Shown piece by piece: positions 11,260 to 23,093 of a stretch of 64,000 nt of DNA. Made by a program: the position numbers and the translations under genes. The stretch is from Neoceratodus forsteri (Eukaryota; Chordata; Ceratodontiformes; Ceratodontidae). Position 1 is the first letter of the stretch. Every line of letters starts with the position of its first letter. Location: assembly GCA_016271365.2 (NCBI GenBank), contig CM057456.1:168037501-168101500 (forward strand). The letters are read 5' to 3'. Under the pieces are notes generated by a model that did no database searches, had not been told where the DNA came from, and saw only the letters and a list, made by a program, of their open reading frames with translations.

Positions 11260-11880
11260 TCTTGTACAACTCTTAGCCTGAAACAGGTCCTGAACATGAA
11301 CCTGGACCCTATTTATTCCCTTCATGTACATGAAGGTTTCAATCGTGTCTCCCCTCTCTTTCCTTTGTTCAAAGGAATACATGTTAAGATCCTTCAACCA
11401 TTCCTCATATAGTTTCAAATGCAGTCCCTGTACCATCTTTATAGCTTTCCTTTGCACCATCTCCAATTTATCCACATCTTTTCTAAGATGTGGGCACAAG
11501 AACTGTATGCAGTATTCAAGGAGCAGTCTTATCAGTGATCAATAGAGTGGCACCATGACTTCCCTTTTTCTACTGGTGATTCCCCTTCCTATGCATCTCA
11601 GCATACGAGTTGCCTTTAATACAGCCTTCTTGCACAGCCTGGTCTTTTTGAAGTTTTCTGATATAATCATCCCCCGATCCCTTTCTTGCTTTGTGGCCTC
11701 TATTCTTACACCCCCATGTGGTATTCTTCTCCGGGGTTGCCCTTCCCTATGTGCATGACCCTACACTTCTTTGCATTGAATTGTAGCTACAATGTTTTTG
11801 ACCATAATTCCAACTTCCTGAGATCTGCTCTCATCCTGCCTGAGGTGTATGTCAAGTATAGTCACAATGAGATGTAAGAA
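11260..11880 (-). mobile_element. CR1-F: continuation of CR1-D beyond CR1-E
   Basis: It resumes the C-terminal coding region at the point where CR1-D stopped: GINRVQ, then ERKERGDTIETFMYMK-like, VQRKAIKMVQGLHLK, then CIGRGITSRKREVMVPLY and the thumb up to about 11880. The 5' end is truncated there. Together D and F form about 0.9 kb of one CR1. Confidence 0.78.
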
Positions 11881-13339
11881 CTGACTTGAATAACTGTTTC
11901 ATGGATGAAACACTGTCTGGGAAGCTAGGGCCACAGAGAAAGCTATTTCATAGCTCAGACAGCCTTTACCAAATGACAAGTTTACCTAAATATCCATTAT
12001 GCCTAGGGAAATGAACCTAGAAATCAAATAACATCACAAGAACATATTGTAGCTTGTGCCCCTAGCCAAAAAAAGGGGGATCAGTGTGTGCAGGTAAGAG
12101 GAAGTGATTGTGAGCCATTATTTAACTTCACATAGCCGAGATGCTGTGAGTGCCTGTAATTGAGTGACAGCCAGTGCAGCAGGTCATACAAGGTACAGTG
12201 GTGAGTATGAAAAACAAGGATTTGTCAAAGCCAACCATGCTCACTTGCTGGCATTCACTGTGTAGTTGTTGGGCACAGACAGCACAGTGGTTACATGTGC
12301 ATTGTGAATGTGCACTGTGACAATGGAACTTGGTACATACAGATGCCTTTAACTTTGTCTCGTTTTAATTTCTTCAATGAAGTGATGTAGAAATATGCAT
12401 CTATTGTTACTGACATTTATTACTGTTTTTTAAAAAGAAATTACTAAAGCAGAAAAAGTGCCAGCCATGATTTATGTTTGGTCCTATGGGATTAGTGTGC
12501 CTGTCAGACTACATGCTTACTAACCGTATCTAGGCTGCCCATTTTGCCTTATTAATCAGTTCATTGTTATTTTTCAATCAAAATGTGATTTTACTCTGTC
12601 CGAGCTTCTTACCTTGTAGCTTGCCAAAGCCAATCCAATACCTATATATGTTCCCAAGGACAAAGGAATGTGTATCTGAGAAAGGTGGACCTGAACTCAC
12701 ATGAACTCATGCATGCACGAGTTACGTATATTTTAAGCACTCCAAGTTAAACATATGGCTAAAACTAGACAGTGTCCTGAACTTAGCAACATGTTTTATA
12801 TTGAGAAATGTGCATGGGAACACTTGAAGGTATTGCTTTGAAAATTTGAAGTGTGACTCCAGGCATGGGCATCAGCTGCAGGGCTGATACACATGCCCCG
12901 CGTCACAGTTCCAAATTTAAAAGCAATAGCTGTAAGTGCTGTCATGCTCATTTGTCAGTATAAAACATATTGTCATGTTCAGGATAAAGCCTACTTTCAG
13001 GCCATATACTGTATTTATCCTATAATGCTTAAAATATGTATAACTCATGCATACATGAGTTGACAATAGTTTGGGCCACCTTGCTCAGATGCACATTCTC
13101 TTGTCCTCAGGAAAGGACAGAGGCATCGGGCAAGCAGAACTGTGGACATGCTATGATGGAAGAGCACAGGCCAAGTAAAATCAAATTTTTATTGAAAAAT
13201 AGCAATACACTAACGAATAAGACAAACTGAGCAGCCTAGATACAGTCAGGAAGCAGGTAGTCTTGGACAGGCACAGTGGTCTCGCAGGAACAACAATAAA
13301 TACTAAAAGCTGACAGTGCCAATGACAGAGTTTATGTCC
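11881..13339. other. No gene recognised
   Basis: Low-repeat DNA with no convincing open frame. The strand near 13170-13215 is A-rich (TTTTTATTGAAAAATAGC) and could be the end of an old retroelement, but nothing else supports that. Confidence 0.45.
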
Positions 13340-13347
13340 TTCATGCT

Positions 13348-13635
13348 TAGAGGTGGACAAGCCAGGAATTTTTCACCTCGAACCAAACCAGAGTTGAGCC
13401 AGGGGTCTGCCTTGACTCTGTGAGCCAAATCACAAGCTAAGCCCTGGCTTCTGTAGGCTGTTATCTACATAGGAGTCAAATGTTTCTGATACAACACTAA
13501 CTGCTTAGGCTAACAAAAAATGCTTACTTTGACCATAACTGGTTTAGCTTAACCTTGGCTCTCAACAGTCTGTAGAGTGTGAGTCGAGCCGAGCTAGGCA
13601 CTAAGCTCGAGCCTCCTCTGGTTTGTTCACCTCTA
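13348..13635. mobile_element. hAT-like non-autonomous DNA transposon (MITE), 288 bp
   Basis: The ends are inverted: left TAGAGGTGGACAAGCCAG, right (reverse complement) TAGAGGTGAACAAACCAG. They are flanked by an imperfect 8-bp duplication, TTCATGCT (13340-13347) and CTCGTGCT (13636-13643), six of eight matching. Eight-base duplications and a YAG-type terminus are hAT-superfamily hallmarks. There is no transposase frame. The interior contains further inverted pieces around CTCGAGCC. Confidence 0.7.
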
Positions 13636-13643
13636 CTCGTGCT

Positions 13644-14338
13644 TCTTTCACTTATAACCCCCTTCAAACCCTTGCATCACAGGTTTTGACAGGGGCTGTC
13701 AGGTGAGTTGTACCAGTCCCTTCATGTTTTAAAGTTGGCCCTTTATGATCTCCTTGCACTGCATGCTCTACAGTACTTATTGGATACCCCTCAGGGGAGT
13801 GTTAATAAGTATCACCTGAGTCAAATAAAGGGGGAGGGTGAACAAAGGGGGAAAAGGAGGTTTTGTTTTCTGTTATGGGGAAATGACCAGAAACTGAATT
13901 GCAAAAACCTTTTTTTTGTAAAGCTGAATGTAAGCTCTTTGTGCTTTTGTACGTTACTGAAAATGAAACAGTTTTCATTTAACTTAAACAGGTGTCCAGA
14001 GTGTACTTTTTGTGAGAGTTGCCCATATAACTGCCTGGTTTGCTCTCCTGTCCCAGTGCCCCAGTGTAAGAGAGCAGCAGCAGAATCAAACACATGAAAC
14101 AGGTTTCAAGGCCATAAATTAGGAATCACACAAGAAAAACTTGCAGCTTGCATTTTCCAGCCTTATGACCGGACAAGGAATTCAAAGACAAAAGGAGGAG
14201 CAAAAGGGACAAGACTTGGTATTCTGATGCTGTGATAGGTTGAGGAGGGGGCACCCTCCAAAAGCCCTCTCACAGTTCAGATGAACACCAACATGCTGCA
14301 GCACTACTAATATATAGGGAAATGTTGGCATGTTGTGG
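13644..14338. other. No gene recognised; one Cys-rich open frame
   Basis: An open frame at 13708-14097 (129 codons, plus strand) ends in a cysteine cluster, CPECTFCESCPYNCLVC. It matches no family I know and overlaps an equally long antisense frame, so I leave it uncalled. Confidence 0.35.
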
Positions 14339-14339
14339 T

Positions 14340-14535
14340 GGGGCAGAGATTGGGGAGGGGATGGATATGAAGCAAGTGGCACAGGGCAGCTAATGAGAAT
14401 TATGGGGAATGACATCAGTTGGGGTGGCAGACATTGAAGAAAGGGGGAGAGAGCAAGTGATACACAGCAGGTAATGTGAATGATGGGGAATAGGAGCACA
14501 CTCTGGAACAGAGATCGGGGGAGAGAGCAAATCCC
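14340..14535. repeat. Minisatellite, about 83-bp unit, 2.4 copies
   Basis: Three imperfect units start near 14342, 14425 and 14507. Each opens with a variant of GGCAGAGATTGGGG, continues with GAGAGCAAGTG-like and CAGGTAATGTGAATGATGGGGAAT-like blocks. The third unit is partial and runs into the LINE fragment. Units are purine-rich on the plus strand. Confidence 0.6.
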
Positions 14536-14540
14536 AAAGA

Positions 14541-15198
14541 GTGACAAATGTATACAAGGAACAGCAACATTTCATGGGGGTCAGAGATGGGCTAGAACAG
14601 GGATGTAGTCAGAGAGCATGTCATGAAATGGAGAATGGCAGTATATTGCATGGGGGGGAGCCACTAGGGTCCAGTGACCATAATTCTATATGGTTCGACC
14701 TGGCCCTTTGGACAAGCAAGCCCTCATCAAAGGCTAAATTCCTAGATTTCAGAATGGCAAACTTCAACCATCTTAGGGAGCTGGTCCAGAACAAGTTAGT
14801 CGAAGCTGATAGCATCAGGAAGTTGAGAGCATCAGGGATATGAAGGAAAGATGGGAGCAATCAAGGAGACCATTCCTGAGGCAACAAAGTTTTGCATGAG
14901 AATTGTAATCAAAAGAAACCGGTACAAGACACCAATATGGTTCTCTTAAAAGGTCAAGGAAGCAGTAAGAGCCAAACAGAAGGCCTTCATCAGATACAAG
15001 GTAAACCCAGGGAAGGAAGAATGAGGAAAGTACCACATGGGAATAAAGGAAAACAAGAGGGTGGTCTGAGAAGCAAAGACAGACACAGAGATGTGCATTA
15101 TGGAGGAGATTAAGGGAGAAGAAATGCAGTTCTTTAGATATATTAGGGAAAAGAGAATCAAGGGAGGAGGAATTGTTAGAAAAACAGAGGGTGGTAAT
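14541..15198 (+). mobile_element. Plus-strand CR1-type LINE fragment, first part (host of CR1-G)
   Basis: It carries the end of an endonuclease domain (LGSSDHNSIWFDL, with the catalytic SDH) and the EN-RT linker (KAKFLDFRMANFNHL, then RYKTPIWFS and KAFIRYKV). The frame is disrupted at several places. It stops at the 6-bp sequence GGTAAT (15193-15198) where CR1-G begins, and continues at 16987 after the same six bases. Orientation is opposite to the CR1 copies around it. Confidence 0.75.
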
Positions 15199-16986
15199 CA
15201 TAGAAACATAGAATTTGACTACAGATAAGGACCGCTTTGGCCCACCTAGTCTGCCCATTTCCCTACTTAATGGATAAGCTGCAGATCCTAGTTAACCAAG
15301 AGCCTACTTCCTCCTACCCCCCCACTAGAATTGCTTTATGTCTGTCCCAAGTATTCTTGAATTCCCCCACTGTTTTTGACTCCATGACCTCCTCAGGAAG
15401 GCTGTTCCATGCATCCACAACCCTCTCCATGAAAAAATACTTACTCACATTACCGGGGACCCATCCACCCCCCCATCTTCAAATTGTGCCCCCCTGTTCT
15501 TGCATATGTATTTTTATGAAAGATGCTACCCTCTTGGACTTTGCTGATTCCCTTGAAGTCCTTGAAAGTTTCTATCATGTCTCCCCTTCCCCTCCTTTCC
15601 TCGAGGGTATACATATTAAGCTCCTTTAGACTCTCTTCACATGTCTTCTGGTGCAGACCCTGCATCACTTTGGTTGCCCTCCTCTGGACAGCCTCCACCC
15701 TGTCTATGTATTTGCAGAGATGGGATCTCCTGAACTGCATGCAGTACTCCAGATAGGGTCTCACCAACTGTCTGTACAGAGGGAAAACAACTTCCTGTTT
15801 TCTACTGATGATGCCTCTTCCTATGCATCCCAGTATCCCCCCCAGCAATATGTACTACCTTCTTACATTGCTTGCCCACCTTTAGGTCATCTGATATAGT
15901 TATCTCCAGGTCCCTTTCCATTTCTGATGTTGTCAGTATCTCACTCCCCATTGGTACATTTCCCCTGGGTTTTTGTTTCCTGGGTGCATTACTTTGCACT
16001 TCTTTGCATTGAATCTAAGCTGCCATACATTTGACCATTCCTCCAACCTTGCCAAGTCCCTTCTCATCCTTTCCATCCCACCTTGTGTATCAACCCTGTT
16101 GCAGATCTTTGTGTCATCTATGAAGAGACATACGTTTCCTTCCAGTCCTTCTGCAATGTCACTTATAAAGACAGTAAAAAGGACCGGACCAAGTATTGAA
16201 CCCTGCGGTACCCAACTAGCAACCCCCCCTTTCTTCACTGTGGACTCCATTTACTATTACCCTCTGTATCCTGTTGTCCAGCCAGTGTTTTACCCATGCT
16301 ACCACCCTGAGACCCACTCCCAGGCTGGCTAATTTGTTTATTAATCTTTTGTGCGGGACTGTGTCAAATGCCTTGCTAAAGTCTAGGTAGGCCATGTCCA
16401 CAGCCCCTCCCTGGTCTACTACTTTGATCACCCAGTCAAAGAAATCAATTAGATTCATCTGACATTACCTTCCTGCTGTGAACCCATGCTGACTTGGGTC
16501 CTGTGCCCCACTGGACTCTAGGTACTCAACAATTCTTTCCTTCAGAAGTGATTTCATCATTTTCCTACAACTGAGGTAAAAATGACAGGTCTATAGTTTC
16601 CTGCTTCTGTCTTGCTCTTACTTTTGTGAAGGAAAATCACATCCACCCTCCTCCAGTCCTCAGGTACCACATCATCCTCCCATGATTTGTTAAAAAGGGT
16701 AGTGAGTGGTATTACTAGTTCTCCCATTAATTTCTTTAGAATTCTGTGGTGAATCTCATCAGGCCCCATTGCTTTGTCCACCTTCAGTTTTAGGAGTTTT
16801 AGGAGTTCTTTCAGAACTCTTTCTTCTGTGAAAAGACTGATATCAACCCCTCTATCCAGAGTCCTTCTAATGACCGGAATAGGTACCTCCCTCCTCTTAT
16901 TTTGTGAATACTAAGTAAAAGTTTTTGTTCATTATTCCTGCTTTTTTACTGTCCTTCTCTGCCCACCCACTCTCCTCTTTATTCAG
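15199..16986 (-). mobile_element. CR1-G: 1.79-kb 5'-truncated CR1 with GGTAAT target duplication
   Basis: The 3' tail is at the left (catagaaacatag). Flanks are perfect 6-bp direct repeats GGTAAT (15193-15198 and 16987-16992). It contains RT from the fingers region to the C-terminus and is truncated 5' just upstream of the fingers, near the point equivalent to 7285 in CR1-B. Its sequence is very close to CR1-B (same subfamily). Confidence 0.88.
15450..16900 (-). pseudogene. CR1-G ORF2: reverse transcriptase half, decayed
   Basis: Blocks in coding order: fingers KAMGPDEIHHRILKKLMGE and WEDDVVPEDWRRVDVIF (16781-16557), palm motif A YLDFSKAFDTVPHKRL (16458-16216), palm GSILGPVLF with CLFIDDTKIC (16250-15933), thumb and C-terminal region (15848-15450). 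The catalytic box has changed from F/YADD to FIDD, keeping both aspartates. Frames shift between blocks, so it is a pseudogene. Confidence 0.85.
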
Positions 16987-17262
16987 GGTAATTAAGGAGT
17001 ATAGGCCAAAATCAACCATTCTTAATGACTACTTCTGCTCTGTATTCCCATGGGAAGACAGAGAACCTCTTGCAAGAGAGTGGCATTAAGGTGGCTGTAA
17101 AGTGTATTCCTGAGATGAAGCAGCAAGTATTTACCAGTGAAACAGTTTGGATAGGGTTAGCAGCCCAAAAGATAGATAATGCCCCAGGGCCAGATGGGAT
17201 GCATCCCTGGGTTCTCAAGGAATTGGCAATGGAAATAACTAAACCCCTGGTAGCAGCAGAAA
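16987..17262 (+). mobile_element. Plus-strand CR1-type LINE fragment, second part
   Basis: It resumes after CR1-G with a decayed linker (DYFCSVFPWEDREP-like) and the RT fingers (NAPGPDGMHPWVLKELAMEI, 17185-17245). The fit with the linker before CR1-G shows that both parts are one element. It ends at LVAA, where a GAA microsatellite begins. Confidence 0.75.
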
Positions 17263-17341
17263 AAGAAGAAGGAGAAGGAGGAAGAAGAAGAAGAAGAAGA
17301 AGAAGAAGAAGAAGAAGAAGAAGAAGAAGAAGAAGAAGAAG
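17262..17341. repeat. GAA/GAAGG microsatellite
   Basis: About 80 bp of mostly GAA units, with a few GGA variants at the left, followed by CTGCAGCTGCAGCAG. The 111-codon frame across it (poly-Arg) is an artefact of the repeat. Confidence 0.9.
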
Positions 17342-17369
17342 CTGCAGCTGCAGCAGATGAATTAGTATG

Positions 17370-17565
17370 TATGTAGTGATTTTATATATACATCATATTC
17401 CAAAGCACTTTACAAGCAACGAGAGACAGGTAATGAAGTGACTGAATGTGTAGTGGCAGCCATTTCACACACACCAACACTGACACACAGCCTTGGACAA
17501 TTGCATTAACTAGTTTTATGAGAAAGGGAATGTTGGCCAGAACACCAGGGAAATTCCCCTACTCT
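17370..17565 (+). repeat. Dispersed-repeat fragment ending at CCCCTACTCT
   Basis: It has the motif order of a repeat widespread in vertebrate genomes as I remember it: TTCCAAAGCACTTTACAA near 17399, then TTGGCCAGAACACCAGGG, then CCCCTACTCT (17556-17565). In the remembered repeat the sequence continues past this point, but here it stops abruptly and the first Tx1-type LINE begins. The family assignment is from memory and should be checked. Confidence 0.5.
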
Positions 17566-17582
17566 GCCAGTAGGGGGGGGGG

Positions 17583-17786
17583 TTGCTGGCCAAGGAGATG
17601 GAGGAGCCAGATGCAGATCAGGCAGTGAACGGGACAACTGGGAAGCACCCTGTGGAGGGTGGAAAGCATAGCATCCCTGAAGTTGCATCCTCAACAGCTT
17701 CGGAAGCCAGAATTATGGAGACAGAACCTAAAGCTGAAATATCAACAACTCAGGACAATATCCCTCTTCAAGAGGCAGAAAGGTAG
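17583..17786 (+). pseudogene. ORF1 N-terminal remnant of Tx1-type copy 1
   Basis: A 67-codon frame rich in charged residues (MLAKEMEEPDADQ) that begins 17 bp into the element and stops at TAG. A coiled-coil-like stretch (ASKQKAEFMAHLAKLKKDY) continues past that stop. I infer that it is the N-terminus of ORF1, separated from the main ORF1 frame at 18725 by decay. Confidence 0.45.
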
Positions 17787-18724
17787 CTAGAAAGGGCTGC
17801 CTCCAAACAAAAAGCAGAATTCATGGCTCACCTTGCAAAACTAAAGAAGGATTACAGTACACAAAGGCAACAGCTCCTACAAAATAAAACCTTGAATGGA
17901 AATACTGGCAAAATTAGTACTCACAGTGGAGAAGCATAATCGACACAGAAAATCTTTGTATTCAGGGCTGATAACCCTCTGGAACCAAATGGTCAAACAT
18001 GCAGCAGAATGCTCCCCAAATGGGGTTAGATACATATTGGAGAGCTAGCAAAGCATTAGAAGGAGCAGGTCCAGCACACAAACGGATCCTGGATTCCAGA
18101 CCCAGAGATCCCAGTTCTGGGGTCTGAATGCGGGGAGGTGCAAATCAATGATATGGAAAAAAGTGGCCAGGTACTGCTGCAGAAAGAAAATCCTTCTACA
18201 TCCATGACAAACCCACAAAACCCTCAACACAAGCAGTTCAGGATGTACACATGAGCACCGTTACAGACAATGATGAAACGCTGTTGGAAATGGTGACTAC
18301 AGGATCAGAGCACAGGGGACTTCATCTAAACAACAAGTAGGCACCAGCAGGTGCTTCGCAAAGTGCAACAACACAAAACCAACAGAAGAAAGAGGCAGAT
18401 GAAAGGAAAACATGGCCCCGTACTTCACAACAAAATATTTCATACTTACCTCTAGGGTCATCTTCTGAGCTATTCTTTGAATCTCTTACAGATGTGGCAC
18501 CACTACCTATAAATAATAACCAAGAAAGAGTTAATAACAATGAAACATGGGATCACCCAAATAACTCAGGAAACACCCAACTGAAAATGGTAATTCAGAA
18601 GAGACTTTTACTGAACAAGTGACATATGCAAGTCTTTTAAAAAAAACTCTTGAACAAGCTAAGACAAGACGTGTGGGTAGGACAAGGTATATTGGAGGCC
18701 TAGAATTACCTCCTGACAGGTTTT

Positions 18725-19759
18725 ATGTGGGACACAGTTATTAAAACAGGATATGGGCTTCACGCCAACAGAGGTATATGCCTTGATTCATATGCCAGGG
18801 AGGCAATATTTGATTTAAGTTTTAGGTCTTCCTCTTTGCTTGATAGATCTTGGCTTTTGTGTAATGGTCACAAAAACACACTCCTATGGGCCCCCTTTCA
18901 AGTCATCCCATTCACCAAACCCACTTTTAAGATTATAACCATTTTATTTAAAAACAAGGGAGTAAACTATACAGATATTCTGCATTGGTTAGGGATAAAA
19001 TGTTATGTGCAAAATACACCAGAACCTATAGTTGATGATGAAGGATTTGGGACAGGAGGCTGGAGAGTTAAAGTAAATTTACATCAAGATGATTTAGGGG
19101 TCAAGCACCTCCCCAATTGCTTTTATCTAGGTAAAGGCAAAGGGGTATTATTTTATCAAGGGCAACCTACACAGTGTTACAAGTGCAGTTCTGACAGGCA
19201 CTTCAGCAACAATTGTGAGGTGCAGAGATGCTTACATTGTGAAAGTGTGGGGCATACAAGTGCTAGGTGCACAGTACCCCCAGTGTGTCATTTATGTGAA
19301 GAAGCAGGTCACTCTATTTTTTCTTGCCCTTGGACCTTGCACAACAATGGGAATGGGGATTTAGCAGAACAAGATTTGTATATTAACTGGGCTACCAGAC
19401 AGGGGTCAGCACCCCCCGAGAGCAAAGGAGACAGCCTCAGGCATCCAGAACCTCTGGACAAGAGGCACAGCAACCCCTGCCAGGGAATACAGAACAAGAA
19501 ACAAGACAGGAAGACCCAAGACAGGAAGACAGAGAGGAACACACAGAACCACATACTTAGAATGCACAAGCAGGGACTTCAAATGTGGAAATGTCACCCC
19601 CCAACCCCATCACAAACACGTACAGCCTTTCAAACAGTATCCTCCAAAACACACACAGAGAGACAACAACATGAGGAAGGGGATACCACTGCAAAACAAA
19701 TACAAGGCCCTGCTATGGGGAGATACAGAGATGGAAGAATACTTAAAAGGGACATCTGA
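18725..19759 (+). pseudogene. ORF1 of Tx1-type copy 1, three CCHC zinc knuckles
   Basis: A 344-codon open frame. Residues 60-145 contain the conserved block PFTKPTFKI, NKGVNYTDILHWLGI and GGWRVKVNL, shared with copy 2. Three C-X2-C-X4-H-X4-C zinc knuckles follow at about residues 151-164 (CYKCSSDRHFSNNC), 169-182 (CLHCESVGHTSARC) and 188-201 (CHLCEEAGHSIFSC). The rest is a basic, Gln/Thr-rich tail. ORF1 proteins of this group bind element RNA (family knowledge). The upstream N-terminus is separated by stops, so I call it a partial, decayed ORF1 although this stretch is open. Confidence 0.8.
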
Positions 19760-21936
19760 ACACTCTTCTATTAAAGTGGGGAGTTTTGGAACCAGAAGAA
19801 AACACTCCTCAAGTAGCAGGGAAGGTTAAAAAAAAAGAGATGCACGGGGACGCGGTATAGTTTAAGGAAAAAACATCCAGACTAAAATAAACCCTGATGA
19901 CCTATGATCTACTTTTAGCATCGCTTAATGCGAATAGCTTAAAATCTGAAAAGAAAATGAAAACAACCTTTCAGTAGTTTAATCTTAACCACTATGACAT
20001 AGTACTGTTTCAAGACATGCAGCAGCTCACAACAACAGAAATACAGAAAGCAAGTGCAAACTGGATTGGCAGACCACCCTACCCTACTGGTCAGTAGGGA
20101 AAGATACATGTAGTGGGGGTAGTATGCATCAATAACCCACTAATAAAGATAACTAGAGTACTAGATGTACTACCAGGTAGGGCCATGCTGATAGATTTTA
20201 TTTTAGAACAGCAGAATATTAGACTAGTTAATGTGTATGCCCCCCCAGGAAAGGGCAAAAAGAATCCAACTGTTTAACCTAATACAACCATATTTATTAA
20301 CAGCACAAGCAGTGCTGTGGGGAGGAGACTAATTGTAGCAGGCTAAAACAAGACAGGGGTCTCAAAACAGACAAAATGTTTTGTAACGCAGTTCTTTTAA
20401 ATAGAATAATCACTCAGACCAAATTAATAGACATTTTCTACAACTACCCTACCACACAATACACATATTTTATAGGGAACATCAAAACTGGAATTGATTA
20501 TTGGCTCACATTACCATACATCCCTATACAGCAATCAAAAGTACACCCAGTTGCAACATCAGATCACATGTTATTAGAAATAAGACTGTCATATTCACCT
20601 GAGGCCACATTAGGGAAGGGATATTGGAGATTTAATACCACCCTAATAGAAACCCCAGAAATAAGACAAGGTTTTGAAGACTCAATCAATGCCAGAAAAT
20701 CAGTTACATTTCTATATGATAATATTCTAGAATGGTGAGAACAGACTAAGGCAGACTTAACCAAATATTTCAAAACCACAGGACAATGCATGGGCTCTCA
20801 CAAAAACATACAGTATGAGCAACTTAAACAGCAGTTGTACAGATTAATTTCCCTACAATTAGAAACAGTACAGGACTATACAGAACAAATAAAAATAATT
20901 AAACAAGATATGGCAGAGAGCCAATATGACAGAAATAAGTCATTAGAATTTGAACAGAGATATGAAACAAAAGGGAAACAGGCATAGGCTAAACCTTATG
21001 AGAACTGTATGACACAAAACAACAAAAACGTTTTTTCAGCCCTTAAAAAAGGAAACCAGGTGATCACTGGCAATACAAACATTATGAACGGGACAGAACA
21101 GTTCATAAATAACTTATTACGGTACAGCACATGAAATACCAACAGAAACAAAGGAATGGTTACAAAAATGTTGATTGCCACAAATTATCCAATCAGACAG
21201 GGAGATATTATAAGGACAGATCACAAAACAGGAAATAACATTGGTTATTGGACAATTAAACACAGAAATAGTTCCAAGACCAGACAGATTACCCTATACC
21301 TTATTCAAGGAACTGATACAGTACATGGCACCTGAAATAACTGAGGTATATAATTACATCTTACTGAACAACAAGCTGCCCCAATCAATGTATCAGGTGC
21401 TACTACTCTTGCTACACAAGAAGGGGCACAAATAGATTTTGGACAATTTGAGACTGATATCATTGCTAAATTCATATTTCAAGATTATTGCTACATTACT
21501 AAGCAGCAGATTAATTTCAATAATTTCACCACTGATACATCACTCACAAGCATGCTCTCTTCCTGGGAAGAAGGCGTTGGACTTATTAATTCTCATTAGG
21601 GAAATACTGGAAAAGGAAAGAATGGAGAAATATCAGGGTTTTTATTAAATTTAGATCAATCCAAAGCATTTGACAAGGTTTCACACCAGCATCTGTGGAC
21701 ATGTCTAGAGCAATATGGTTTCCCAGGAGAATTCATTAAATGGTTACAGTTATGCTATGAACAGGCAAATGTGGCCCCATATGTTAATTCAGGGCTAGGA
21801 AAGGCATGCCAAATACGAATAGGGGTAAGGCAAGGATGCCTGCTCAGTCCTATCCTGTATATCCTATCCTTGGACCCTTTGATAAGAAACATTATACAAT
21901 GACAAAGAAATTTCCTTCTCTGTGATTAGTCAGTGG

Positions 21937-21995
21937 GTGCCTGGAACAGTGATGTTATTACACGATAACATCACTGTATTAAGTCCAGGTACACA
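21937..21995. repeat. Hairpin with 13-bp perfect arms
   Basis: ACAGTGATGTTAT and ATAACATCACTGT pair around TACACG. The pairing extends outward through GTGCCTGGA and TCCAGGTAC with a small bulge. It lies 40 bp inside the left border of the 1.2-kb insertion. Confidence 0.7.
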
Positions 21996-22952
21996 CATGA
22001 CCGCATGACAGAGCATGAAATTGTGCCTCGTTGCACAAGTTACTGCACCTCCAAGCCAGTGATGCAAACGACTGAAGCCTCCCCCCCTCGAATGTAAGCT
22101 CTTACCCACCACGTCACACGATCCCCAAAATATAAAACCTGACTGTTTTAAACACTCATTACACTGGCCCCAAAACACAAAACCTGTTTTTTTGTTTCTT
22201 TTACAATGAAGCGAACCCATGGTAGCAAGTGGTACCACATTACCATGCTTGCTCACCCAACCGCTCCGCCAGCCTCCCCCAAACACACATTCCATCCCTC
22301 ATCCAAAAAATAAATTCACTAAGAATGAAACATCGCTACAGGTTCAACATGCCTCTTTCTCATTTTTCCACAGAATGGACCAATTTTGAATTGCTGCAAA
22401 AAGTGAAACTGCCAATTAGTGATCGTGTGACAAGAGACCGGGAGTAAAACTCACAAACCTGACCACTGGCACAATCTGTCCACTGTCACACATCTTCCAT
22501 TCCTGTCTGACTCCTCCTCTACTCACCACTGAAAGTGTTAGAAAACCAAACCTGTGCCACCAATGGCTTTCCCATCTTCTTCCTGGCACCGTCATCATGT
22601 CAGAGGGTGGGCAAACTTTACCACCGCACTGCACTGTAGCCGAGCGGTACGTAGAATGCAGCAGAAATACTTAACAAAAAGGAAGAAAGAAACATAAAAC
22701 ATAGCCCCCTTTAACGGGCTAGTGAGCAACTTGCTGTTGGGGAGGGGAATATCAAACATCACAGCATGCAGGACACAGACACACAAATGAGTGACTAGCC
22801 AAAATCATTCAGATTGCAGCTCCACCTAGTGGTGGGAAATATTCTGGACTTTTTTTTTTAAATAGTATACATCCACTCACAAAAATTAAACAAAAAAAAA
22901 ATAAACATTTTTTTTTCCGTTTTTATTACCAGATGAGCCATTGTATAATAAC

Positions 22953-23093
22953 AATAAGGCACTCCAGGGTGTGTGTTATTGTGTAATAACTTCACTTCTG
23001 GGGTGGTGGAAACACTCAGCTTTGCCTCATGCTTCAACCCACTGCAGGAGTGACATTATTACACAATAACACACACCCTGTCATGCCTTATTG
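22953..23093. mobile_element. Small palindromic MITE-like element
   Basis: Inverted arms of about 40 bp: CAATAAGGCACTCCAGGGTG then TGTGTTATTGTGTAATAA on the left, and the complement at 23050-23093 on the right with only a few mismatches. The whole is about 140 bp with a central non-repeated segment. No clear target duplication is visible. Confidence 0.6.

Noticed and set aside
13708..14097. Possible small Cys-rich protein (CPECTFCESCPYNCLVC)
   Set aside because: No signal peptide, no family match, and an equally long antisense frame. Probably chance.
17025..17360. Arg-rich protein, poly-R tail
   Set aside because: The tail is the GAA microsatellite, and the N-terminal part is out of frame with the LINE fragment.
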